Shown here one piece after another: positions 44,865 through 53,276 of a stretch of DNA of 64,000 bases (positions are counted from its first letter, which is position 1; every line of letters begins with the position of its first letter). The position numbers and the translations under genes were made by a program. Below the pieces are notes generated by a model that saw only the letters and a list, made by a program, of their open reading frames with translations, did no database searches and was not told where the DNA came from. The DNA comes from an uncultured Porphyromonadaceae bacterium. Lineage in GTDB: Bacteria; Bacteroidota; Bacteroidia; Bacteroidales; Muribaculaceae. The DNA lies in assembly GCA_902491515.1 (NCBI GenBank), contig CABUIC010000003.1:1-64000 (forward strand). The letters are read 5' to 3'.

Positions 44865-46150
44865 CACCCCAAGTAGTCTATGACATACCATTTTATTCTG
44901 TAATCCAAGCATGGATTGACTGCGAGCGCAATAAGAAATCAAGCAATTCATGCACCAAATTCCGCTGGCACGCCGCAAGAGACCTTGTGGCTCTATGGAA
45001 ATCCATGTGCAGCGGAGAATATAAGCCAAACGCCTCCATGGTGTTTATGGTTATGTATCCCGTCCTGCGCGAGGTGTGGGCAGGAGCATTTCGCGACCGC
45101 ACCGTTCATCATTGGGAGGCGTTGAGATTTGGCCCGGTCATAGAGAAATATTTTGTTGATGTCGGCGATGTGAGCATGAATTGTCGTAAGGGCTACGGCT
45201 CACTCCGAGCCATACAGACATTTCAGAAATACATCTATGACTACACCGAGGGATACACACGGCAGGACTGCTGGATTGTGGGCGGCGACTTTGCCAACTT
45301 CTTCATGTCTATAGACAAGGAAATTCTTTGGGAAGCATTGGAGCAGTTAATCATGGACGAGTACACGGGCGAAGACAAATCGCAGTTGCTCTACATGATG
45401 CACAAGACGCTTTTCCATAAGCCGCAGGAACACTATTACCGACACTCCCCGATAGAGTTGTGGGAGGGATTGCCCGACCGCAAAAGTCTTTTCCATATGG
45501 ACGGACTTGCCATTGGCAATCTTCCATCGCAGCTATGGGCAAATCTTATGGGCGCAATATTTACCGATTGGGTTATCCATGTCAAAAAGGTTGAATGCTT
45601 CCTGATATTCGTTGACGATTGGCGTTGCCTTGTGCGGTCAGCCGAAGAAGGGCGAGAACTCATCGCTGAGTTCAAGAAGTTCCTGCAAGACCAACTGCAC
45701 ATCACGTTGCATCCCAACAAGGTCTATCTCCAGCATTACACGAAAGGCACAAAGATGGTCGGTGCGGTTATCAAGCCCAAGCGCGTCTATATCAGCAACC
45801 GCACACGCGGTCATTTTATTGAAGCCATGAAGAAACACAACGCCGCCGCGCTTGCCACCAATCACGCAGGGCGCATGGCGATGCTGGAGAAAGTCAGAGC
45901 CACGATTAACTCTTATCTCGGTATGATGGTACACTTTAACTCCTACAAGATACGCCGTCGCATCTGCATGGAATTGATTGTGCCCGTCTGGGGAGAATAT
46001 ATGTATTTTGAGGAGGGATTTATGAAATGTAAGATTAAGGCACGATACGATAAGTTGTGGGTCGTTAGGAAGAAACTCAAGCGACATAACTACGCCGCCA
46101 AATTCATTCGCCCGAAATGGCGACCGACAGAGGAAGAAGACAACCAATAG
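44780..46150 (+). CDS. DGR reverse transcriptase
   Basis: A 456-aa retron/group-II-like reverse transcriptase of the DGR class. Motifs in order: IPFYSVIQAWIDCERNKKSS (RT0), YPVLREVWAGAFRDRTVHHW (motif 1-2), GYGSLRAIQTFQKYI, GGDFANFFMSIDKEILWEAL (motif A, catalytic Asp), GLAIGNLPSQLWANLMG (the IGNxxSQ signature that separates DGR from other RTs), FLIFVDDWRCLVRSAEEG (the xVDD active site) and LHPNKVYLQHYTKGTKMVGA. The C-terminus is basic. The only in-frame ATG before RT0 lies in the template repeat, so the first ~28 residues (Asn-rich, then VRAVAPVPAASA) are TR-encoded. Copying TR RNA with errors at adenines diversifies the target. No separate start with better signals is visible. Confidence 0.93.
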   Translation: MNNGNVNNNNKNNTNRVRAVAPVPAASATPQVVYDIPFYSVIQAWIDCERNKKSSNSCTKFRWHAARDLVALWKSMCSGEYKPNASMVFMVMYPVLREVWAGAFRDRTVHHWEALRFGPVIEKYFVDVGDVSMNCRKGYGSLRAIQTFQKYIYDYTEGYTRQDCWIVGGDFANFFMSIDKEILWEALEQLIMDEYTGEDKSQLLYMMHKTLFHKPQEHYYRHSPIELWEGLPDRKSLFHMDGLAIGNLPSQLWANLMGAIFTDWVIHVKKVECFLIFVDDWRCLVRSAEEGRELIAEFKKFLQDQLHITLHPNKVYLQHYTKGTKMVGAVIKPKRVYISNRTRGHFIEAMKKHNAAALATNHAGRMAMLEKVRATINSYLGMMVHFNSYKIRRRICMELIVPVWGEYMYFEEGFMKCKIKARYDKLWVVRKKLKRHNYAAKFIRPKWRPTEEEDNQ

Positions 46151-46182
46151 CCGAGGCAAGCCGCCCCGGCTATCTTATTCTC

Positions 46183-46230
46183 CTAACTCAAAAGATAAAG
46201 ACCTCCCACAAAGGTTCATGTCTAACTTTG
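46183..46230 (+). promoter_or_regulatory. late promoter P4 of the lysis operon
   Basis: TAacTTTG (46223-46230) is preceded by the exact 19-mer CTAACTCAAAAGATAAAGA (46183-46201), start to start 40 nt. It is identical in sequence and spacing to promoter P3, 14 kb away. The first ATG of the operon is 28 nt after the box. Confidence 0.78.
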
Positions 46231-46257
46231 CCGATACAAACCAAATCAGCAAAAGTC

Positions 46258-46551
46258 ATGAGTAAAATTTCTTTCGACAAATGGCTGCACTTTATTGTGA
46301 GCCTCTTTCTGGCTATCATCCTCTCAACGCTGATGGCCAATGCGCTTTACAACTTCGCCCCCAATGACCCCGGCACACGCTCGGCAGTCTGCTACGGCGC
46401 GGCTCTGTTCGTAACTCTCGCCATAGGCGTGTGCAAGGAACTCGGCGACCGTAAACAGGCGGGCAATCATTTCTGTTGGTACGACCTTGCCGCCGATGCC
46501 ATAGGAGCAGTGCTCGGCAGTTTCGGCGCGTTCGTATCATACCTCATCTAA
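46258..46551 (+). CDS. small membrane protein of the lysis cassette (YfiM/DUF2279-like)
   Basis: A 97-aa protein with three hydrophobic segments: HFIVSLFLAIILSTLMANAL (~10-30), VCYGAALFVTLAIGVCKELG (~45-65) and the C-terminal ADAIGAVLGSFGAFVSYLI. The pattern DKWxHFxxS...GxxKExxDRKQxGNxFxxxDLxADxxGxxxG matches a small membrane family found in phages and bacteria. It starts the lysis operon, before the holin and amidase, so a holin/antiholin role is possible. The start at 46258 is preferred to an upstream in-frame ATG that would overlap the RT gene and the promoter. Confidence 0.6.
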   Translation: MSKISFDKWLHFIVSLFLAIILSTLMANALYNFAPNDPGTRSAVCYGAALFVTLAIGVCKELGDRKQAGNHFCWYDLAADAIGAVLGSFGAFVSYLI

Positions 46552-46567
46552 TAACCCGCCTTAACAC

Positions 46568-47017
46568 ATGGAACCAATATTATCATTCGACAAACTCTAT
46601 CTCTTTCTCGGTGTATTCCTCGCCGTGTGCCTGGTGGTGATAATCGCCATCATGCTTGACCTTTGGGATGGAGTTTACACGGCGAAGAAAACCAATCAGA
46701 GGGTGCATTCTCACAAACTGCGCGTCACGATTGCCAAGATGAGCGAGTATTGGCGGTTTCTGTTAATCGGCTTTCTCGTTGACTGTCTCGGCGTGTTCTT
46801 TGATTTTTACTTTCTCCCATTCGTGGCTGTGCTGTTCGGGTTCGGTCTGCTGGTAGTGGAAACAAAGAGCATGTTTGAACACGCCAACCGCCGCAAAAGC
46901 CACATGACCGAGTTGCCGGACATTATCAACGACATCATAAGGGCAGTTGACAAAAAAGACGCAGAGAAAATAATCGGTGTACTTACCGCACAGAACAGCG
47001 AAACGGCGCACCACTAA
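46568..47017 (+). CDS. phage holin
   Basis: A 149-aa protein with an N-terminal transmembrane helix (LYLFLGVFLAVCLVVIIAIM). A short amphipathic loop follows (DLWDGVYTAKKTNQRVHSHK), then two further membrane segments (WRFLLIGFLVDCLGVFFDFY and LPFVAVLFGFGLLVVETKSM) and a charged cytosolic tail. The DxxxGxxxAxK pattern after the first helix and the late GxxxVExxSxxEH motif are those of the phage_holin_4 type. It would form membrane lesions releasing the amidase, which follows 10 nt downstream. Confidence 0.75.
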   Translation: MEPILSFDKLYLFLGVFLAVCLVVIIAIMLDLWDGVYTAKKTNQRVHSHKLRVTIAKMSEYWRFLLIGFLVDCLGVFFDFYFLPFVAVLFGFGLLVVETKSMFEHANRRKSHMTELPDIINDIIRAVDKKDAEKIIGVLTAQNSETAHH

Positions 47018-47027
47018 CCACTGAGAT

Positions 47028-47693
47028 ATGATTATTCTAATTGACAACGGACACGGCTACGACACAGCGGGCAAATGCAGCCCCGACAAATCGCTCCGCG
47101 AATACAAGTGGGCGCGGGAGGTTGCGCAGCGCATCGCCTCAAAGCTGACCTCCAAAGGCTATGATGCCCGTCTTCTCGTCCCCGAAGAAAACGACATCTC
47201 ACTCAAGGAGCGTTGCCGCCGCGCCAACGCAATCTATGACAAGGCCAAGGCCGAGGGCGACAGCTGCATCTTCATTTCCATTCACGCCAACGCTGCAGGG
47301 GCTGACGGCAAGTGGAAGACAGCTGGCGGCTGGTGTGTTTACACATCGCCGGGCAAGACCAAGGCTGACGAACTCGCGACCGACCTCTGGGACGCCTCGC
47401 AGACCCATCTCGCTCCCTACATTGATGCCTTTGCAGGGAAGAAGGAAGCAGGATGCTACGACAAGAGACAAGTGCCTGTACGCGCCGATTGGTCTGATGG
47501 CGACCCCGATTATGAGGCTCGGTTTTACGTCCTCGTCCACACCAAATGTCCGGCAGTGCTCACAGAGTCCCTGTTTCAAGACAACAAATCAGACGTGGAA
47601 TTTATGCTTTCGGCAGAGGGCATGGGCGCAATCGTCAACCTCCACGTTGCAGGTATCCTCAAATATATCACCGACAACACCAACAAAGCATGA
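47028..47693 (+). CDS. endolysin: N-acetylmuramoyl-L-alanine amidase
   Basis: A 221-aa zinc amidase of the Amidase_3 fold that cleaves the bond between MurNAc and the stem peptide. First zinc ligand His in IILIDNGHGYDT (residues ~2-13), the Glu ligand in LREYKWAREVAQR (~24), the second His in CIFISIHANAAG (~84) and the catalytic Glu in CPAVLTESLFQDN (~185). There is no signal peptide, so release depends on the holin. The stop overlaps the next start (ATGA at 47690), coupling it to the spanin-like gene. Confidence 0.9.
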   Translation: MIILIDNGHGYDTAGKCSPDKSLREYKWAREVAQRIASKLTSKGYDARLLVPEENDISLKERCRRANAIYDKAKAEGDSCIFISIHANAAGADGKWKTAGGWCVYTSPGKTKADELATDLWDASQTHLAPYIDAFAGKKEAGCYDKRQVPVRADWSDGDPDYEARFYVLVHTKCPAVLTESLFQDNKSDVEFMLSAEGMGAIVNLHVAGILKYITDNTNKA

Positions 47694-48280
47694 AAGACTT
47701 TTTCAAATTCGCAGCTGCCATAATCGCAAGTTTTATACTCGGTGCATACCTGCACCGCTGTCAGTCGCCCCCGCAGACGGCAGTGCCTTACGAGGCCATG
47801 CGCGACACAATCACGGTGTATGACACCATTCCCTATGTAGCACCCATCTCCGACACCACGATGGCACTCTGCACCCAAACATTCCGCTTGCCCGTCAGCA
47901 AGCAGGGAGCGGGCGCAGGAGGCCTCTCCAAGTGTACGGAGAATAAAGAAAACACAGAGGAGACCAACCGTAACACCACCCATCTTTACGGTCTGAGCGC
48001 AGGAGGCGCACCCCGATTATGCAGTGAAGACAGTGCAGCTGTTGAAATCCCCATTACCCAGAAGCATTACAGAGACTCAACGTATGAGGCATGGGTGAGC
48101 GGATTTGCACAGAACCTTGACAGCATCAGAGTGTTTGCCCGCACCAACACCATAACAATCCGCGAGTACAAGCCTCCCAACCGCTGGCACGTTGGCATTA
48201 CCGCCGGATACGGATACACCCCCGGCGGTTTCAAGCCATGCATCGGCATCGGAGTAACATATTCAATATTCAGTTTCTGA
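47690..48280 (+). CDS. spanin-like membrane-anchored lysis protein
   Basis: A 196-aa protein with an N-terminal membrane anchor (FFKFAAAIIASFILGAYL, residues ~3-20) and a periplasmic part. That part contains repeated short beta strands (DTITVYDTIPYVAPISDTT) and a Gly-rich C-terminal end (GITAGYGYTPGGFKPCIGIG). The pattern is the DUF6808-like product found beside amidases in Bacteroidales phages and is compatible with an outer-membrane disrupting (spanin) role. The ATGA overlap with the amidase supports membership of the lysis cassette. Functional assignment is by context. Confidence 0.55.
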   Translation: MKDFFKFAAAIIASFILGAYLHRCQSPPQTAVPYEAMRDTITVYDTIPYVAPISDTTMALCTQTFRLPVSKQGAGAGGLSKCTENKENTEETNRNTTHLYGLSAGGAPRLCSEDSAAVEIPITQKHYRDSTYEAWVSGFAQNLDSIRVFARTNTITIREYKPPNRWHVGITAGYGYTPGGFKPCIGIGVTYSIFSF

Positions 48281-48281
48281 C

Positions 48282-48815
48282 ATGGAGATAACACTATCAA
48301 TCCGAAAGGAAGACGTAATGGCTGAGGTGGCCGTTACCACAGCTTACACAGGCGGCAAGATGGAGGGAGACGAGAACGCCCTGCACCGCATATCCACAGT
48401 TGACGAGGACGAGAAGCACCTTGAACGCTTTTGGGAGGAATGCCGCGCCGACCTATGTCAGGAACTCATTGGCCTTGTTACTTTTGAAGGCATGGCCGCA
48501 GACACCATCATTGTTGGCCCGATTGACCCTGCCGACCCTATACGCCCCGCGGCTGCGATTTTGCCGCCCACCGTGGCAAAAAAGCATTATGAGGTGAGAC
48601 TTGAGGTGTCAAAATCTTTTGATGAGGCACTTCTACCGAGTATGAAACTCAGTCTATTCAGCTACTTCGTGCAGGGCATCGCCAGCAAATGGTACATCTA
48701 CACCAACAAAAAGGAAGCCGGAGAATATGCCGATAAGGCTGCAACGCTTCTCGATGACATCCACCGCAAGGCGGTATATAAGAAGAAGCCCACTCGCCCC
48801 ACTTACGATGATTAA
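48282..48815 (+). CDS. unrecognised phage protein, paralogue 1 of 3
   Basis: A 177-aa protein starting MEITLSIRKEDVMAEVAVTT. The C-terminus (FSYFVQGIASKWYIYTNKKE, then ADKAATLLDDIHRKAVYKKK, ending PTRPTYDD) aligns with the ends of the next two genes. The N-terminus is a beta segment followed by helices, with a long central insertion (MAADTIIVGPIDPADPIRPA) not shared with the others. It starts 1 nt after the spanin-like gene. Three consecutive paralogues at the end of a late operon suggest structural subunits of a hetero-oligomer, for example tail-tip or neck parts. No family is recognised. Confidence 0.6.
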   Translation: MEITLSIRKEDVMAEVAVTTAYTGGKMEGDENALHRISTVDEDEKHLERFWEECRADLCQELIGLVTFEGMAADTIIVGPIDPADPIRPAAAILPPTVAKKHYEVRLEVSKSFDEALLPSMKLSLFSYFVQGIASKWYIYTNKKEAGEYADKAATLLDDIHRKAVYKKKPTRPTYDD

Positions 48816-48834
48816 TTTTTAATAACCCGCGATA

Positions 48835-49347
48835 ATGGAAAATAAAAAGACCATAACCGTAACGCTTGAGTCCAAAGAAATCAAGTTTGATGTGATGAAC
48901 AAATCACATCTGACAGGGCAGGCGCGAAATGCAGAGGGCAAGGATTACCGCTCCACCGCCTACATGCAAGCGAGCGAGGACGATGAGCACTCTTATCAGA
49001 TACTCCGTTCCATCAGCAACGCATTCTCGCACCTCAAAGTGGAACTCGGCGAGTACCTACATGAAGACGGCTCAACGAGCAACAACCGCATCAACAAGGC
49101 TGTTGAGAACGGCGAGAAATTAACGCTCTCTTTCCTGCTCCCTTCAAACTTTAACAACTCGGCCTGTGACAGCCTCGGCGGTATGCTCCATGAGTACATT
49201 GTTGACCGCACCCTCTCGGAGTGGTTTGTCATCACCGACAAGACCGATGCGCAGGATTATGCTAATCTCGCCACGGAAGCCCTTGACCGCGCAAAGCAAG
49301 CCCTCTACAAGCGCGAGCGTCCCACACGTCCCACCTATACCGACTAA
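48835..49347 (+). CDS. unrecognised phage protein, paralogue 2 of 3
   Basis: A 170-aa protein starting MENKKTITVTLESKEIKFDV, with a beta N-terminus and a helical body (SYQILRSISNAFSHLKVELG). The C-terminal block LHEYIVDRTLSEWFVITDKT...ALDRAKQALYKRERPTRPTYTD is clearly related to that of the gene before it. The order beta strand, RSTAYMQASEDD, helix, LTLSFLLPSNF strand, helix is shared with the third paralogue (TLIEIAEEG, MNVPTSMSR). 19 nt separate it from paralogue 1 and 3 nt from paralogue 3. Function unknown; co-expression is implied. Confidence 0.6.
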   Translation: MENKKTITVTLESKEIKFDVMNKSHLTGQARNAEGKDYRSTAYMQASEDDEHSYQILRSISNAFSHLKVELGEYLHEDGSTSNNRINKAVENGEKLTLSFLLPSNFNNSACDSLGGMLHEYIVDRTLSEWFVITDKTDAQDYANLATEALDRAKQALYKRERPTRPTYTD

Positions 49348-49350
49348 GCC

Positions 49351-49920
49351 ATGTCCACCCCCATATATCATGTAGGCTGCAGCGCCAACTGCTCCGACCC
49401 CGATGCGGCAGATAACAAGGCCACGCGCAGCGTGACTCTGGAGTTCAATCGTGAGCAACTGCTCTATGATATCAAGAACTATGCCTATATTGAGGGTCAT
49501 GTATGGGGCGAAGACAAACAGCACGCGCAGCACACCCTCATTGAAATCGCCGAGGAAGGCAACGTGGACAGAGTGAACCGCATCCTCGGCGTTGTCCATG
49601 CCGCCGCCGTTGAAATGCTCTACCCTTACACAAAGGAAGACGCAATTGAGGGCGAGGTGATAAACGACCGTATGTGGATACCCGATGACTACAACATACA
49701 GATGAATGTGCCGACCTCCATGTCGCGTACCACTCTGCATCTGCTTTCCAAACTCATCCATGAGTTTATGGTAGCGAGGGTTATCTATGATTGGTTGAGC
49801 ATCACGCACCCCGAAGCGGCGCGGAATTGGCTTGACAAGGCGTTGGAAGCGCAGGAGGAAATAAACGGTATCAAGAACGCCCGCACTGGTGTATTGATAC
49901 GTCCTCACCACCCATTCTAA
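49351..49920 (+). CDS. unrecognised phage protein, paralogue 3 of 3
   Basis: A 189-aa protein starting MSTPIYHVGCSANCSDPDAA. It shares the beta start (SVTLEFNREQLLYDIKNYAY), the central helix (IEIAEEGNVDRVNRILGVVH), the strand MNVPTSMSRTTLHL and the C-terminal helix pair (LIHEFMVARVIYDWLSITHP, AARNWLDKALEAQEEINGIK) with paralogues 1 and 2. Only the last few residues differ (VLIRPHHPF instead of RPTRPTYxD). It ends the rightward late operon, before the terminator. Function unknown. Confidence 0.6.
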   Translation: MSTPIYHVGCSANCSDPDAADNKATRSVTLEFNREQLLYDIKNYAYIEGHVWGEDKQHAQHTLIEIAEEGNVDRVNRILGVVHAAAVEMLYPYTKEDAIEGEVINDRMWIPDDYNIQMNVPTSMSRTTLHLLSKLIHEFMVARVIYDWLSITHPEAARNWLDKALEAQEEINGIKNARTGVLIRPHHPF

Positions 49921-49963
49921 ATCTATTCACCGCCGGGCAACCTGCGGAACTCCCCGACAAGGC

Positions 49964-50005
49964 AGAGAGCCGAGACGCACCACGCGCCCCGGCTCTCTTG
50001 TTTAA
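49964..50005 (+). terminator. terminator of the rightward late operon
   Basis: GAGAGCCG (49965-49972) pairs with CGGCTCTC (49990-49997); a 17-nt loop and TTGTTTAA follow. It lies between the convergent late operons, 45 nt after the last rightward gene. Confidence 0.75.
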
Positions 50006-50043
50006 TTCACTAACTTAACTCAATACTTATCGCTATGAAATAA

Positions 50044-52845
50044 TTATCGGGGTTGATTGGTGAGCCTCGGAGTGAACTGCAACGATGCTCCGAAGATGCT
50101 CTCATCGTCTGACAGATTGGTAATACACGCTATTCTAAAATACTTGTAGGGAGTGCCACGAAAGCCGCGCAGGTAGTGGTCTTTGCTTGACCATACCAAA
50201 TGCCAATTGTAGAGGTCGCGCGAGCCGTAAAGCGCAGACTGAACATGGCCTTTGCGAAAATGCCCACGCTGAATAATCGTGTCTATCGTCTTGAGAACGT
50301 CAGGCGTTTCAAGTTTGAGCGGACGGGTTACTAACAAACCACTGACAGCGTTGCCGTCAGTATGTGCAAAATTTACCATCCGCCCATTTTTTTTAACAGC
50401 CAACGCTTCTGGATACGAATTAACACTATAGTCAATTTGAGAATACGTCATGCCCCACAATTTAGACTTCAATGAGTAAATGTAGGCATAGGTATAATTT
50501 GTGCTGTATACGATTATGCGTTGATGTGGATAATCGTATAGTATATTGCTATTGATAAGAAAATCAATAAACGGCTGCGTCGGAAGGCAAGTATCTTCGC
50601 CATGGTTTAACATCAGATGCATTTCGGACAAATGCGGGAGATGAAGCACATCGAAAGGCGAGTTATCGTTTATCTCTTCAGAAATGCACGTAGCCGTAGA
50701 GCCGGATATCACCATGATGCCCCTATCAGTTGGGAAAAGAACTGCCGAGTCAATCTGGGTAATTGCATCGGGGTTGATGCAAACATCGCGTGTTATAGGT
50801 TGACGCGCTGATATTGTTCCTGTGGCGGAAACTTCCAAAGCCCAAATGCCTTCATCGGTGAAAGCGTAGAGCGGGAATTGACCGAACTGACCTTGAGAAA
50901 GCGCCTTTGCAGCCGAGCGCAACGAAAAGATGCGACCACAACCTATGGTTACGATATTCGTTACGGGAAATACAAACGGATTATTGATTTCCGAAATATA
51001 TATCTTGTTAGCAACTATAGCCGAGGTCGCGCCATCCGTTGTGTCTTTTTCGTCAAATATATTTGTCGGGTCGCCTCCCATGCCACCAAACCAATATACC
51101 CCGTTCAAATGCGGATGCTGCTTAAGTGGTAAAGAGTAGAATTTGCCATCCGGCGTTGTTATTTCCATTTTATAAGCAGATGCATCCGGGTGATAAATGA
51201 ACCGCGGAAAACATTCATCAAAGGGATATGAACCCGGGTCGGCTGTAGTCTGTGGTAGCGGTTGAGCATATTCGCTTACGCAAATTTTTCCGTTAATCCG
51301 CGTAAACACTTTAATTCGCTCCATGGCATCAATAGGCCTGAGCGTTTCATCAGTTGTTGATGTTTTAGTCGCTGCTTGGACAAGACTGCATACCGGGAAC
51401 GGATTCGGCGGGGCAATGCTTATATCACCCATAAGCAGTCGTTGATTGTAAGTATGCAATGCGCCTGGGAGTATTGTTGCATGACTATTGTATTCGTCCG
51501 GCAAACTCTCCAATGTATTTATATTTGAGAGGTCTGCCTTAAGCAATGGCAAACGTTCCATCTTAGACATGGTAGCGATTTCATCAATAGATAACGATGA
51601 AATTTTATAAAACAAGAATTCGTGTTGGACTTTGTCGTTGAAATTCTCATTTTTAGCCAACGCGCATACCAAATCTCTCATCTCGCTCCAAGGCGTAGTG
51701 ATATAGTGGTCTGTATATGGGCCATCAATGGACGTGCCATAGTGGCCGACGAGAACTTTGGTCGCCGTATCATCGGTTGAACTTGTCCCCGATGAAGTAT
51801 CTCGACCTCGGTGTCCACCGCCGAGATATATTCCATCATATAAACGATACCTACTTATAGGACGAGTTATTTCCTTATCTTGATTATAGGTATATAATGG
51901 AGAAGATATGAACACATCTACCCCAGACACAATGTCAGACCATTCTTTAAGTAAATCGATTGTGCCAAATATACGATAAGATATGCCAAAATAAGGAACA
52001 GACAATCGGCACGTAACTGTCATACTGCTGTCATCACCTCCGGCGCAAGATATGGAAATTATCGGTCTATGCGTAGACACCAGCATAAGTATTGGCGCAG
52101 AATGCCATGAATAAGAGCCGTCATACAGTCGGAACGCATAACGGATATAGAACGGTTGATATTGATAACCGTTTGATGTTACTGTTTCAGCAACATTACT
52201 CAACAACAATCCAAGCGCCTCATTTGAAACTTGCGCCCAAAAAGCGTCATCTTCCTTCGTCCATGACACATGAGGCATATTCGCTCCCGTGTATCGTCCA
52301 GAATACTGAACATATGTGGCTCTTGGCACACTTGAATAAGTTGTTGAGGTGCTGTCTGTCAAGCCCCCAGCTTGATATGCGCCGAAAGATATGGGTAAGA
52401 ACGGCGGACGACTACCCAAATACTTATAATTATCGTCTTTCCACAGTATGTAAAACAACCCCTCAGATGTGGCAATCGCTAATGTATTTCCAACGATGCC
52501 GATATCAAGCAGTTTGTGAAAGGTCTGAGCATTACTGATTGGGGAAGCGCCAGCCGTAGAAGGCAACGGTGCTAATTTATCGAACGGCTCTCGCTTAAGC
52601 CATGAAACTCCGAATGTACCGTTTTTGTCGCCTGTCATTATGATATAGTTTTCTTGACCGGGCACAGAATGGATAAGCAGTAAGGCGTGGCCTGTGCTAA
52701 GCGACAATTCTTCTCGGGGTTGAGATACGCTCTTTAGACGCCCATCTTCATTCAACAAATTGATTGAGCTTGACAGGTCTCCGTCATGGCATTCGTAGTC
52801 GGACGGCTGCGCAGAATAGCCGGAGAATTTAATATCTTTAATCAT
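50044..52845 (-). CDS. tail tube / stabilisation-like protein (933 aa)
   Basis: A 933-aa beta-rich protein starting MIKDIKFSGYSAQPSDYECH with a DGDLSSSINLLNEDG segment at residues ~21-35. Repeated beta-propeller-like blades follow (LLDIGIVGNTLAIATSEGLF, GRIFSLRSAAKALSQG, YAFTDEGIWALEVS, FPTDRGIMVISGSTA). The start is the pattern of podovirus tail-stabilisation or tubular B proteins in Bacteroidales phages, which plug the tail after packaging. It is more AT-rich in codon use than the surrounding late genes. Its start overlaps the stop of the small gene upstream (ATGA at 52845-52842). It is transcribed leftward, against the main late operon, from promoter P5. Confidence 0.65.
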   Translation of the reverse strand: MIKDIKFSGYSAQPSDYECHDGDLSSSINLLNEDGRLKSVSQPREELSLSTGHALLLIHSVPGQENYIIMTGDKNGTFGVSWLKREPFDKLAPLPSTAGASPISNAQTFHKLLDIGIVGNTLAIATSEGLFYILWKDDNYKYLGSRPPFLPISFGAYQAGGLTDSTSTTYSSVPRATYVQYSGRYTGANMPHVSWTKEDDAFWAQVSNEALGLLLSNVAETVTSNGYQYQPFYIRYAFRLYDGSYSWHSAPILMLVSTHRPIISISCAGGDDSSMTVTCRLSVPYFGISYRIFGTIDLLKEWSDIVSGVDVFISSPLYTYNQDKEITRPISRYRLYDGIYLGGGHRGRDTSSGTSSTDDTATKVLVGHYGTSIDGPYTDHYITTPWSEMRDLVCALAKNENFNDKVQHEFLFYKISSLSIDEIATMSKMERLPLLKADLSNINTLESLPDEYNSHATILPGALHTYNQRLLMGDISIAPPNPFPVCSLVQAATKTSTTDETLRPIDAMERIKVFTRINGKICVSEYAQPLPQTTADPGSYPFDECFPRFIYHPDASAYKMEITTPDGKFYSLPLKQHPHLNGVYWFGGMGGDPTNIFDEKDTTDGATSAIVANKIYISEINNPFVFPVTNIVTIGCGRIFSLRSAAKALSQGQFGQFPLYAFTDEGIWALEVSATGTISARQPITRDVCINPDAITQIDSAVLFPTDRGIMVISGSTATCISEEINDNSPFDVLHLPHLSEMHLMLNHGEDTCLPTQPFIDFLINSNILYDYPHQRIIVYSTNYTYAYIYSLKSKLWGMTYSQIDYSVNSYPEALAVKKNGRMVNFAHTDGNAVSGLLVTRPLKLETPDVLKTIDTIIQRGHFRKGHVQSALYGSRDLYNWHLVWSSKDHYLRGFRGTPYKYFRIACITNLSDDESIFGASLQFTPRLTNQPR

Positions 52846-53225
52846 AGCGAGCAGCGGTATATAATTGTGATGTACTTGTTGCCGTTTTCCTCAAAAACAG
52901 AGCCGCACGGACAGCGGAGCAACTTGCAGCCCAAACCGGAAGCCGAGAGGACGGTGCGAGTTAATGATGTTGAGTAGGTGCGAAAAGTCCCCGTGCCGTT
53001 GGACGTTGCCCACACCTTACCCTTGTGCCGACCGACATAAGAGCCGGAGCGCAGTTTGACACACAGATACAGTTCGCCGCCGTCATCTCCGTTGCGCACA
53101 ATGTCAATCACATCGCCCGGTCTCAACGAGAAAGCATGGGCAATGTGTGCTGAAATATCAATCCTGCCGGATGCGTGGAATGACATGTCGTGCTTGCGGG
53201 AGTTCGGCAAAATACTTTTCATCAT
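52842..53225 (-). CDS. small conserved Bacteroidales phage protein before the tail gene
   Basis: A 127-aa protein containing SFHASGRIDISAHIAHAFSL, then RPGDVIDIVRNGDDGGELYL. This looks like a short AbrB/swapped-hairpin-like or beta-barrel unit. The rest is basic, with a Cys pair (GCKLLRCPCGSVFEENGNKY). The type is common in Bacteroidales phages and unassigned. Several starts are possible: 53225, 53222 or 53186. The -7 box of P5 ends only 3 nt before 53225, so an mRNA from P5 would be leaderless there. A start at 53186 (MSFHASG) would give a leader like those of the other late operons. Confidence 0.6.
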   Translation of the reverse strand: MMKSILPNSRKHDMSFHASGRIDISAHIAHAFSLRPGDVIDIVRNGDDGGELYLCVKLRSGSYVGRHKGKVWATSNGTGTFRTYSTSLTRTVLSASGLGCKLLRCPCGSVFEENGNKYITIIYRCSL

Positions 53226-53228
53226 TGG

Positions 53229-53276
53229 CAAAATTAGTGTTAAGAGTTGATTAGTCTGCTTTAAGTTGTGGGGAAG
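53229..53276 (-). promoter_or_regulatory. late promoter P5 of the leftward tail operon
   Basis: On the minus strand TAatTTTG (53236-53229) is preceded, start to start 40 nt, by CTTCCCCACAACTTAAAGC (53276-53258). This upstream element is closest to that of P1 and contains the stop codon of the methyltransferase gene. Its TAAAG core is shared with all five late promoters. Confidence 0.6.

Noticed and set aside
44780..46150. Group II intron or retron reverse transcriptase
   Set aside because: The IGNxxSQ motif, absence of maturase/endonuclease domains, and the avd and template repeat beside it identify a DGR RT.
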